A stretch of 64,000 nt of DNA from SIG701 sp045577175 (GTDB lineage Bacteria > Bacillota > Clostridia > Oscillospirales > CAG-272). The notes beneath the pieces were generated by a model, which saw only the letters and a list, made by a program, of their open reading frames with translations, searched no databases and was not told the DNA's origin. The stretch lies in assembly GCA_045577175.1 (NCBI GenBank), contig JAZNHT010000037.1:1-64000 (forward strand), in the 5' to 3' direction. The position numbers and the translations under genes are program-made. Below are positions 8,824-16,825 of this stretch, in pieces (within the stretch, counting starts at the first letter, position 1; each line of letters begins with the position of its first letter).

Positions 8824-9309
8824 CAGGAATCCGTCGGGAGACGGGCGAATGCTTTGTGAAACGGATGGAAACAAATGGATATGGTTGCGAAAATAAGGCC
8901 GAATTGGTATAAAAAGGAGTAAACAAGGGCGTTTTTGGTGAAATTTGTGCATTACGTACACATGTAGAAATTTCATTATTTTTTTTGTGCAAAATGACAA
9001 AATCAAGTTTCGTTCCGAAGGATGTCTCGGGCAGGAGAACGGACACAATACAAATTTTTGTCGGTAAGTTTGGCTTACCTGCTGTTGCGGCGGAAAGATC
9101 GTCTTGCAAAAAACGCCGCTGAAACGCCTGAAAATCGTCTGTGAATCCGCACCTGCTTTCACAAAAGGTAAGCGGAATTTACGCAACGGTGGGCGTCAAA
9201 CTGCACCAAAACAACGAGGGCGGTCTGTGCAAAATGCTCATTTTTTACACAGCCGCCGAATGTCGCCGTGGGTGCCTGATTGCGGCGAAAAATGTTCGCC
9301 GTGCCTAGC
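8824..9309. other. non-coding stretch upstream of the sugar ABC operon
   Basis: About 490 bases without a credible gene. There is a small hairpin (GGTAAG, loop TTTGG, CTTACC at 9063-9079) and two copies of TGTGCAAAATG near 8986 and 9226. No RNA gene or riboswitch class was recognised. It may hold regulator sites for the strong operon downstream. Confidence 0.5.
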
Positions 9310-9338
9310 TTGACAATTTTCGGGGTATATGGTATGAT
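9310..9338 (+). promoter_or_regulatory. consensus promoter of the ABC/DUF5696 operon
   Basis: TTGACA (9310-9315), 17-base spacer, TATGAT (9333-9338). Transcription from about 9345 would give a leader of roughly 275 bases before the first start codon at 9620. Confidence 0.85.
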
Positions 9339-9344
9339 AAATGC

Positions 9345-9619
9345 ACATAAATATCGGCAGATTTGTCTGTCTGCCGCTGTTTTATAAGCGATTTTTCTGC
9401 GGCAGTTTGCACGGTTGCCGTTTGGAGAGTTGCGCGTTTTCTATTGCCGTGTGCGGCATTGCTTCGCGAAATGCTACATATTTATTTATAGTGTTTTGTA
9501 AGGCTGTGTCGGGCAAGGCATATCAAACCCGGAGTTACGGTTCGGCGATTCCGGGTCGGAGGTCGGTTTTCCGACCCGCTTTTATCGCCGAAACCAAAAT
9601 TAGCAGGAGGAAGGTTCCA
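9345..9619 (+). promoter_or_regulatory. structured 5' leader of the ABC/DUF5696 operon
   Basis: The leader begins with CGGCAGA (9355-9361) pairing with TCTGCCG (9370-9376) followed by CTGTTTT, a terminator-like hairpin. The segment CTGCCGC (9371-9377) can instead pair with GCGGCAG (9399-9405), so the two helices exclude each other. At the 3' end TTCGGCGAT (9541-9549) pairs with ATCGCCGAA (9584-9592) around an inner stem CGGGTCGGA (9552-9560)/TCCGACCCG (9570-9578), placed just before the AGGAGG ribosome site. No known riboswitch class was recognised; regulatory function is inference. Confidence 0.5.
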
Positions 9620-12600
9620 ATGAGAAGAAACCACACCAAGCGACTGATGGCTTTTGTGCTGTCGCTGCTCATGCTGTCCGGCTGTGTCATCCCGACGTTT
9701 GCAGCCGATGATTCTTCCGATGAGAAGGACAGTCTCGCAACGACAACGCTGAAGGAAATCAGTGCGACCTTGAACGCCATCTCGTACGATGCGTACCGTT
9801 CGCGCTACCCCGATGCGCAAAAAGCAACGGATGCGGTCGAGATCGACGTGACCGACTATATCGCCGATGCTACAACGGCCGAGGTGGAAATCCGCACGAA
9901 CGTGACGGATGACTACGGCGTTACCGTTCCCGCGGCGATCTATATCAGCGACGAGGGAAAGGTCACATGGCCTGTGACGATTCCCGAAAGCGCGCTGTAC
10001 GCCGTAGAGGTCACGTATACGTCCGAATCCGACAAAACGAACTCGATCGAGCGTGTGTTCTACATCAATGATCTTGTTCCGTTCGCTGAGGCGCGTTACC
10101 TGCTTCTCACGAAAACGTGGGAGCATGCTTACGATGAGACGACCGGTCGCTTTACGTTTGACGCAATCGGCAACGAGCTCCGTCCGAGCACGAACGTGTA
10201 CAAGAGATGGACAACCCAGAAGTTTGTGGATTCCAACACGTACTATGCTACGCCGTTTGAGTTCTACTTCGAGAAGGGTGAATCCACGATCGCTCTTGAG
10301 GGCGTCCGTGAGGACGTTGTGATTGCCGCGATCCGTCTTGTTCCCTACGATGAGCTGCCCACCTACGAGGAGAAGCTCGCCGAGTACGCACAGAAGGGCT
10401 ATGCCGAAGGCACGGATAAGATTTATCTCGCCGCCGAGATGCCGAGTGCCGTTTCCGATTACACGATCTATCCGGTGTATGACAGAACGTCGGCTATCAC
10501 CGAGCCGCAGCACGCCACGCTCATCTACAGAAACACGATCGGTGCCGAAAAATGGCAGAGCATGGGTCAGTGGATTGAGTATGAGTTTGAAATCACCACC
10601 GCCGGTCTCTATACGATCGATCTGCGATTCAAGCAGTCCGATCTCGCCGGTCTGTATACTTCCCGTAAGCTGACGATCGACGGCGAGACGCCGTTTGCAG
10701 AGTGTAACTACCTCCGCTTCTCGTATAATACGGATTGGCAGGTCGCTTCTCTGACGGACGGTACGAACGATGTGCTGCAATTCTATCTCGAGCCCGGCAA
10801 GCACACCATCCGCCTGGAGGTAACGCTCGGTGAGATGGGTGACATCGTCCGCCGCGTTTCCGAGTCTCTGGACAGCATCAACAAGTCCTACCTCGAGATT
10901 CTGAAGCTGACAGGCTCGAACCCCGACCAGTACCGCGACTACGGCTTCGCCCGTGTCATGCCCGACACGATTGAGAATATGCTTCTGGAAAGCATCAATC
11001 TGTACGAGATTATCGATTATCTCGAAAACATGAACGGCATCAAGAGCCAGCACTCCGCTACGCTTGAGCAGATCGCAGTTCTGCTTGAGAAGATGGGTAC
11101 GGATGAGGATGAAATCGCAAAGAACCTCACGAACCTGAAAAACCATATCGGTACGATGGGTACCTGGATTTCCAACGTAACGAGCCAGCCTCTGGAGATC
11201 GACTACATTCTTGTGCAGGGCGCATCCGCTTCGCTGCCCAAGGCTGAGGCGAACTTCTTCCAGAGCCTCTGGTATGAGCTGAAAATGTTCTTCGGCTCCT
11301 TCTACGCCGATTACAACTCCCTCGGCGGCGCAGCCGACGGCGATCAGGCGATCACGTCCTCTGTTACCGCATGGGTAGCCACCGGTCGTGACCAGGCACA
11401 GATCATGCGTAACCTCGTTGACGATAAGTTCACGCCCCAGACCGGTATCGGTGTCGAGCTGAAGCTCGTTGCCGGCGGTACGCTCCTGCCGTCCATTCTC
11501 GCAGGCGTCGGTCCCGACGTTGCGCTTGACGGCTCCGGCGCGGATCCGATTCAGTACGCAATCCGCGGTGCGGCGCTTCCGCTGAACGATTTCGATACGT
11601 TCGATGAGGTTGCGTCCCGCTTTACGGAGGCGGCGCTCATTCCGCTTACGCTGTACGGCAAGACCTACGGCCTGCCCGAGACGCAGAACTTCTGCATGAT
11701 GTTCTACCGCAAGGACATCCTGGCTGACCTCGGTCTCGAGGTTCCGAAGACGTGGGACGATCTGATGGCAATGATTCCGATCCTCCAGTTCAACAACATG
11801 GAAATCGGTCTTCCGAACAACTACCAGATCTTCATGTATCAGATGGGCGGCGAGCTGTGGGCAGACGACGGTATGAGAATCAACCTCGATTCCAACGTTG
11901 CGCTTGAGGCGTTTGAGGATATGTGTAACATGTTTACGCAGTACTCTCTGCCGTACTCCTACTCCTTCCCGAACCGTTTCAAGACCGGTGAGATGCCGAT
12001 CGGTATCATTGATTATACTACATATAACCAGATGATCCTGTTCGCAACGGAAATTGCAGGTCTGTGGGAGATGGTTCCGATCCCCGGTATTGTGGATGAA
12101 AACGGCAACATCAACAATGTCGCGATTTCCTCCGTTACCTCGATCGTTCTTCCCGCCGGTACCCGCGATGCGGAGGCTTCCTGGGCACTGATGGATTGGT
12201 GGGTAGACACCGACTTCCAGGTTGACTACTCCAACGAGCTCGTTGCTGTTATGGGTCCGGCAGCAAAGAATGCGACCGCTAACCGTGAGGCACTTGAGGA
12301 GCTTCCGTGGTCCTCCAGCGAGTATCACAATCTTGAGCTCCAGATGAACAACCTCACCGCAATCACTGCATACCCCGGCAGCTATATTATTGCCCGTTAT
12401 ACGACCTTTGCATTCCTCGATGCGTATAACGACCTGGCAGACCCGGTTGATTCGCTCCTTAATTATATTAACGCGATCAATAAAGAGATTACCAGAAAAC
12501 GTGCGGAGTTCGACTATGAGACGCTCGAACCCGGTCAGACGCTCGCAGAGAAGCGTTCCGAGCAGGCACTTGCACTGATGGAAACGCTCAGCGGCTATGA

Positions 12601-12763
12601 AGATGCCAAAGCGGCAGCACGTGCGGCGATTGAAGCGGAGGATGCCGATGCTCTGTATGCGGCAGCCGCTGCATTCGGCACCGGTGACGAAACCGTAACG
12701 CTTATCGTCACCTACCTCACGGACGCCGCAAACGCATACGCAACTTACGCGCTTTACGAATAA
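9620..12763 (+). CDS. giant extracellular solute-binding protein of a sugar ABC transporter
   Basis: A 1047-residue secreted protein. The N terminus has a signal sequence with a possible lipobox L-S-G-C at about residues 19-22 and an alternative cleavage at T-F-A-A. Residues about 45-230 and 265-430 look like two beta-sandwich, carbohydrate-binding-like modules, followed by a helical stretch (about 430-555). The family 1 sugar-binding domain starts near residue 580 (SVTAWVATGRDQAQIMRNLV) and continues to about 950 with M-M-F-Y-R-K-D and Y-Q-M-G-G-E-L-W patterns; a charged helical tail ends the protein. Typical binding proteins are about 400-450 residues, so over half is extra. AGGAGG precedes the chosen start; codon bias is strong. 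Ligand unknown. Confidence 0.82.
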   Translation: MRRNHTKRLMAFVLSLLMLSGCVIPTFAADDSSDEKDSLATTTLKEISATLNAISYDAYRSRYPDAQKATDAVEIDVTDYIADATTAEVEIRTNVTDDYGVTVPAAIYISDEGKVTWPVTIPESALYAVEVTYTSESDKTNSIERVFYINDLVPFAEARYLLLTKTWEHAYDETTGRFTFDAIGNELRPSTNVYKRWTTQKFVDSNTYYATPFEFYFEKGESTIALEGVREDVVIAAIRLVPYDELPTYEEKLAEYAQKGYAEGTDKIYLAAEMPSAVSDYTIYPVYDRTSAITEPQHATLIYRNTIGAEKWQSMGQWIEYEFEITTAGLYTIDLRFKQSDLAGLYTSRKLTIDGETPFAECNYLRFSYNTDWQVASLTDGTNDVLQFYLEPGKHTIRLEVTLGEMGDIVRRVSESLDSINKSYLEILKLTGSNPDQYRDYGFARVMPDTIENMLLESINLYEIIDYLENMNGIKSQHSATLEQIAVLLEKMGTDEDEIAKNLTNLKNHIGTMGTWISNVTSQPLEIDYILVQGASASLPKAEANFFQSLWYELKMFFGSFYADYNSLGGAADGDQAITSSVTAWVATGRDQAQIMRNLVDDKFTPQTGIGVELKLVAGGTLLPSILAGVGPDVALDGSGADPIQYAIRGAALPLNDFDTFDEVASRFTEAALIPLTLYGKTYGLPETQNFCMMFYRKDILADLGLEVPKTWDDLMAMIPILQFNNMEIGLPNNYQIFMYQMGGELWADDGMRINLDSNVALEAFEDMCNMFTQYSLPYSYSFPNRFKTGEMPIGIIDYTTYNQMILFATEIAGLWEMVPIPGIVDENGNINNVAISSVTSIVLPAGTRDAEASWALMDWWVDTDFQVDYSNELVAVMGPAAKNATANREALEELPWSSSEYHNLELQMNNLTAITAYPGSYIIARYTTFAFLDAYNDLADPVDSLLNYINAINKEITRKRAEFDYETLEPGQTLAEKRSEQALALMETLSGYEDAKAAARAAIEAEDADALYAAAAAFGTGDETVTLIVTYLTDAANAYATYALYE

Positions 12764-12771
12764 ACGAAAAT

Positions 12772-12805
12772 CGCGGACGGCGGGACATTCCGTCCTGCCT
12801 CCGCG
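12772..12805 (+). other. intercistronic stem-loop after the binding-protein gene
   Basis: CGCGGA-C-GGCGGGAC (12772-12786) pairs with GTCCTGCC-TCCGCG (12792-12805) with one bulge and one G-U pair. No T-run follows, so it is more likely a 3'-stabilising or processing hairpin than a terminator. Confidence 0.55.
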
Positions 12806-12833
12806 GATACATTCTGATTAAGGAGAAAATGCA

Positions 12834-13778
12834 ATGTCTAAGAAAACCGATGCACAGGTCGTTGCGCGCAAAGACATAACGAAAGCGCAGTGGACATGGA
12901 TGCAGATGAAGCGCTATAAAGTTGCGTATCTGATGATAGCTCCGTTTATGCTCATCTTCTTCATCTTCACGGTCATCCCCGTTGTAGCGTCTTTGGTTCT
13001 CAGCTTTACTTCCTTTAACATGCTGCAGGTACCGAAGTTCCTCTTTCTTGATAACTATGTTACTCTGTTTTTGGACGACGATCTGTGGATCACCGCTCTG
13101 AAAAACACGCTCATTTTCGCCGCCGTCGTCGGACCGGTATCCTATATCCTGTCCTTCCTCGTCGCGTGGTTTATCAATGAGCTTTCCCCGAGGATCCGCG
13201 CTGTTGTAACGCTGATCTTCTACGCACCGTCCATTTCCGGTAACGCATACCTCATCTGGCAGACGCTGTTCTCCAGCGACGCCCAGGGCTGGATCAACGG
13301 TAAACTTCTGAACTGGGGCTTTATCGATACGCCGATTCTGTGGTTCCAGGATGAGAGATACGTCATGGCGCTCTGTATTATCGTTGCGCTGTGGATGTCG
13401 CTCGGTACCTCGTTCCTTTCCTTTATCGCAGGTCTCCAGGGTATCAACGTCAGCCTCTTTGAGGCAGCAGCCGTTGACGGTCTGAAGAACCGCTGGCAGG
13501 AGCTTTGGTACGTTACTCTGCCGTCCATGAAGCCGCAGCTGATGTTCGGTGCCATCATGGCAATTACGGGCGCGTTCAGCTTCGGTGCGGTCGTTACCGC
13601 GCTGGCGGGCAACCCCTCCGTCAACTACGCCGCGTATACGATCCAGCATCACCTGGATGAGTATCAGAGCACCCGTTGGGAGGTCGGTTACTCCTCCGCT
13701 ATCTCGTTCGTCATGTTCCTCATGATGGTCGGCTCGAACATGGCAGTTACCAAACTGCTTGCAAAGGTAGGTCAGTGA
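12834..13778 (+). CDS. carbohydrate ABC transporter permease (first pair, MalF/MsmF-like)
   Basis: A 314-residue membrane protein with six evident hydrophobic segments (first at about 31-58). The cytoplasmic EAA loop, which docks on the ATPase, is E-A-A-A-V-D-G-L at about residue 210 with a downstream L-P-S-M-K-P. This is the MalF/MsmF type of CUT1 sugar permease. It follows the binding protein after a 70-base gap holding a stem-loop and is one base from the next permease start (TGA-T-ATG), implying translational coupling. No ATPase gene is in the operon, so a shared MsmK/MsmX-type ATPase elsewhere is expected. Confidence 0.9.
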   Translation: MSKKTDAQVVARKDITKAQWTWMQMKRYKVAYLMIAPFMLIFFIFTVIPVVASLVLSFTSFNMLQVPKFLFLDNYVTLFLDDDLWITALKNTLIFAAVVGPVSYILSFLVAWFINELSPRIRAVVTLIFYAPSISGNAYLIWQTLFSSDAQGWINGKLLNWGFIDTPILWFQDERYVMALCIIVALWMSLGTSFLSFIAGLQGINVSLFEAAAVDGLKNRWQELWYVTLPSMKPQLMFGAIMAITGAFSFGAVVTALAGNPSVNYAAYTIQHHLDEYQSTRWEVGYSSAISFVMFLMMVGSNMAVTKLLAKVGQ

Positions 13779-13779
13779 T

Positions 13780-14655
13780 ATGGCAAAGAAATTAAGAACA
13801 AGAAAACACCGCGTCGTCCTCAACCGAAGCGTTGGCGGCGACATGGGTATCACTGTAGTCCTTGCCATTTTCGGCGCGTTCATGTTCCTCCCCATGCTGT
13901 ACACGGTTATGAACGCACTCAAGCCGATGGACGAACTTTGGATCTTCCCGCCCCGTTTCTACGTTGTCCGCCCGACTTTGGACAACTTCAAGGAGCTGTT
14001 CGCTCTCATGAGCGACTCCTGGGTGCCGTTCTCCCGTTACATTTTCAATACGGTATTTATCTCCGTAACCGGTACGGCCGGCAACCTGCTTCTTTCCTCT
14101 ATGGCGGCGTACGCGCTGGCTAAAATTCCGTTCCCCGGATCTCAGCCGCTTTTCAAGCTCGTGCGCTTCGCGCTCATGTTTACGCCTACCGTTACCGCGA
14201 TCGCAAACTTCATCACGATGTCTGCACTTCGCTGGGTAGATACGTACTGGGCTTTGATTATTCCCGCCTGCGCAACGTCGCTCGGTCTGTACCTCATGAA
14301 GCAGTTCATGGATTCCAACGTATCTGCCGAGGTTCTGGAGAGTGCCCGTCTCGACGGTGCTACCGAGTTCAAAACGTTCTGGGTCATCGCCATGCCGATG
14401 GTTAAGCCCGCTTGGCTGACGCTGATTATCTACTGCTTCCAGGGTCTGTGGAATGCAGGCGCATCCATCTACGTATACAGTGAGGAGCTTAAATCTCTGA
14501 ACTACGCTATCAGCCAGATCACCGCCGGCGGTGTTGCCCGTGCAGGTGCAGCCGCAGCCGCAACGGTTATCATGATGGCAGTTCCGATTCTCGTCTTCGT
14601 TATTACGCAGAGTAATATCATCGAGACGATGGGCTCGAGCGGTATGAAGGACTAA
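13780..14655 (+). CDS. carbohydrate ABC transporter permease (first pair, MalG/MsmG-like)
   Basis: A 291-residue permease with six hydrophobic segments and the MalG-type EAA loop E-S-A-R-L-D-G-A-T near residue 187, followed by M-P-M-V-K-P. It should form the heterodimeric membrane channel with the preceding protein. Start is one base past the upstream stop; the next gene follows after 13 bases with GGAGG in between. Confidence 0.9.
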   Translation: MAKKLRTRKHRVVLNRSVGGDMGITVVLAIFGAFMFLPMLYTVMNALKPMDELWIFPPRFYVVRPTLDNFKELFALMSDSWVPFSRYIFNTVFISVTGTAGNLLLSSMAAYALAKIPFPGSQPLFKLVRFALMFTPTVTAIANFITMSALRWVDTYWALIIPACATSLGLYLMKQFMDSNVSAEVLESARLDGATEFKTFWVIAMPMVKPAWLTLIIYCFQGLWNAGASIYVYSEELKSLNYAISQITAGGVARAGAAAAATVIMMAVPILVFVITQSNIIETMGSSGMKD

Positions 14656-14668
14656 GGAGGTATAGAAA

Positions 14669-16804
14669 ATGAAAAAACTTTCACGCATTCTTGTGTCCGT
14701 CATTTCGCTTCTGATCCTCCTGACTACCGTCGTCGGTGCCGCTACGCCGTATGCGACGTATACGTATTCCTCCTCGGAGTTCGTTCTGAACTCCCCCGCG
14801 GCATACGTGCCGGACAGAATTGTTGATTCGAACTACATCGGTCTTTCCACGCCGCTCGGCGATCCCCGCGATCTGTTTGTCGCACCGGATCAGACGGTGT
14901 ATATTGCCGATGCAACGAACAACCGCATCGTTTGCATGGACCGCTATTTCAAGCTCCAGTTTGAAATCAGCAAGTTCAACAACGAGCAGGGCGTTCCGGA
15001 TACGCTTTCCGAGCCGTCCGGCGTCTTCGTAAACGATAAGCACATCTACGTCTGCGACTCCAACAATAACCGTATCGTTATGTTCAATCGCGACGGCTCG
15101 TTCTACAAGGTCATCCCCGCACCGGTCAGCGCACTGTTTGATGAGGGCGCGATCTATAAGCCGGTCGCCTGCGCCGTTGACGAATACGGACGCTTGTTCA
15201 TCGTCTCCTCCACGACCTATCAGGGTATCATCGTCATGAGTGAGGACGGCGGCTTCCACGGCTTTATCGGTGCAACGCAGGTTCAGATCTCCGCACTTGA
15301 GATTCTCTGGAGAAACTTCCAGACGAAGGAGCAGAGAGAGTACTCCTCCAAGTACGTCTCTACCGAGTTTAACAACATCTCGATTGATGAAGATAACTTC
15401 ATTTATGTAACGACCTCCTCTATTTCCGAGTCTGCACAGCAGGCAACGATCAAGTCGAAGGACGGCACAAACGCGCCCGTCAAGAAGCTCAACGCTTCCG
15501 GTGCGGACGTTATGAGACGTAACGGCTTCTTCGCGCCGCACGGTGAGGTCAAGGTTTCGCAGTCCGCGCTTGATCCGATCACCGGCCCGTCCCGTATCGT
15601 GGATGCAGCCGTCGGTCCGGAGGGAACGTGGTCGATCATCGACGAGAAGCGCTCCAAGGTCTATACATACGACAAGGACGGCAGCCTGCTCTTTATCTTC
15701 GGTGATACCGGCGTTCAGTTCGGTAACATCGACAGCGTAAAGGCAATCGCTTATCAGGGCAATAACATCCTGCTCCTTGATAAGGGTATGGATAAAAAGA
15801 GTATCACGGTTTACCGCCGTACCGAGTACGGTGATCTTCTGATCGGTGCTCTTGAGCATCAGAATAACCGTATCTACGACATCGCAATCGATGACTGGAC
15901 GGCGATTCTGAAGCATAACAATAACTACGATGCCGCTTATATCGGTATCGGTAAGGCACTTTACCGTGCCGGTCAGTACGAGGAAGCAATGGAGTACTAC
16001 CGTTACGCATACGAGACGGAGAACTACTCCCTCGCATATCAGGAGATCCGTAAGGAGTTCCTCTCGAAGTGGATCGTTCCCGTGCTTCTTGGTATTGTTG
16101 CCATCTTCATTCTGATCGGTAAATTCTTCGGCTATGCAGGAAAGATCAATAAAAAAGCACAGCTGAAGGTCGGACGCAAATCCCTCAAGGAGGAAATGCT
16201 GTATCCGTTCCACCTGATCTTCCATCCGTTCGACGGATTCTGGGATCTGAAGCACGAGAAGCGCGGCTCTGTCCGCAGTGCGTTCCTTATCCTCGTTATC
16301 ACGATCGCATCGTTTGTTTATCAGGCAGTCGGTACCGGCTACATCTTCAGTCCGAACGCCAAGTCCGGCAGCATGAGCTTTATCATGGTCGCAATCTCCA
16401 TTCTCATGCCGCTGTTCCTTTGGTGTATCGCAAACTGGTGTCTCACCACTCTGTTTGAGGGTGAGGGCAGCTTCAAGGATATTTTCGTAGCTTCCTGCTA
16501 CGCGCTGACTCCTCTGCCGCTGCTTACCATTCCGTCTGTCCTCCTCTCGAACGTTCTCACGTTCAACGAGGGACAGATCATCACCCTGCTCAGCTCGATT
16601 GCGTTTGTCTGGATGGGCGCGCTCATCTTTGTCGGCATGATGGTAACACATGACTACTCCATGCTCAAGAGTATCCTCACGACGATCGGTACGATTGTCG
16701 GCGCTGTATTCATCATGTTCCTGGCTATTCTCTTTACAAGCCTTCTTGCAAAGATGGTCAGCTTCGTATCCAGCATTATCGTGGAAATCAACTACCGAAT
16801 GTAA
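14669..16804 (+). CDS. NHL-repeat / TPR / Yip1-domain membrane protein
   Basis: A 711-residue protein with three parts. After a signal-type N terminus (about 1-25), residues about 65-390 hold NHL-like beta-propeller repeats (G-D-P-R-D-L-F-V, then V-Y-I-A-D-A-T-N-N-R-I-V and a second I-Y-V-C-D-S-N-N-N-R-I-V). Residues about 413-455 look like a TPR pair (I-G-I-G-K-A-L-Y-R-A-G-Q-Y-E-E-A-M). A membrane segment at about 470-490 leads into a cytoplasmic stretch and a four- to five-helix Yip1-like membrane domain (about 520-705). The predicted topology puts the propeller outside. It sits between two permease pairs in one tight operon. A scaffold or sensor role is inference; no enzyme residues were recognised. 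Confidence 0.75.
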   Translation: MKKLSRILVSVISLLILLTTVVGAATPYATYTYSSSEFVLNSPAAYVPDRIVDSNYIGLSTPLGDPRDLFVAPDQTVYIADATNNRIVCMDRYFKLQFEISKFNNEQGVPDTLSEPSGVFVNDKHIYVCDSNNNRIVMFNRDGSFYKVIPAPVSALFDEGAIYKPVACAVDEYGRLFIVSSTTYQGIIVMSEDGGFHGFIGATQVQISALEILWRNFQTKEQREYSSKYVSTEFNNISIDEDNFIYVTTSSISESAQQATIKSKDGTNAPVKKLNASGADVMRRNGFFAPHGEVKVSQSALDPITGPSRIVDAAVGPEGTWSIIDEKRSKVYTYDKDGSLLFIFGDTGVQFGNIDSVKAIAYQGNNILLLDKGMDKKSITVYRRTEYGDLLIGALEHQNNRIYDIAIDDWTAILKHNNNYDAAYIGIGKALYRAGQYEEAMEYYRYAYETENYSLAYQEIRKEFLSKWIVPVLLGIVAIFILIGKFFGYAGKINKKAQLKVGRKSLKEEMLYPFHLIFHPFDGFWDLKHEKRGSVRSAFLILVITIASFVYQAVGTGYIFSPNAKSGSMSFIMVAISILMPLFLWCIANWCLTTLFEGEGSFKDIFVASCYALTPLPLLTIPSVLLSNVLTFNEGQIITLLSSIAFVWMGALIFVGMMVTHDYSMLKSILTTIGTIVGAVFIMFLAILFTSLLAKMVSFVSSIIVEINYRM

Positions 16805-16825
16805 ATAGGGGAAAGGAGATAATAT

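Noticed and set aside
8824..9309. Possible small gene or known riboswitch in the long intergenic region
   Set aside because: Frames are short, lack ribosome sites and show no coding bias; no T-box, TPP, glycine or other riboswitch core was recognised.
9482..12328. 948-codon open frame on the minus strand
   Set aside because: Shadow of the solute-binding protein; composition is Arg/Val/His-rich, with no domain and no promoter.
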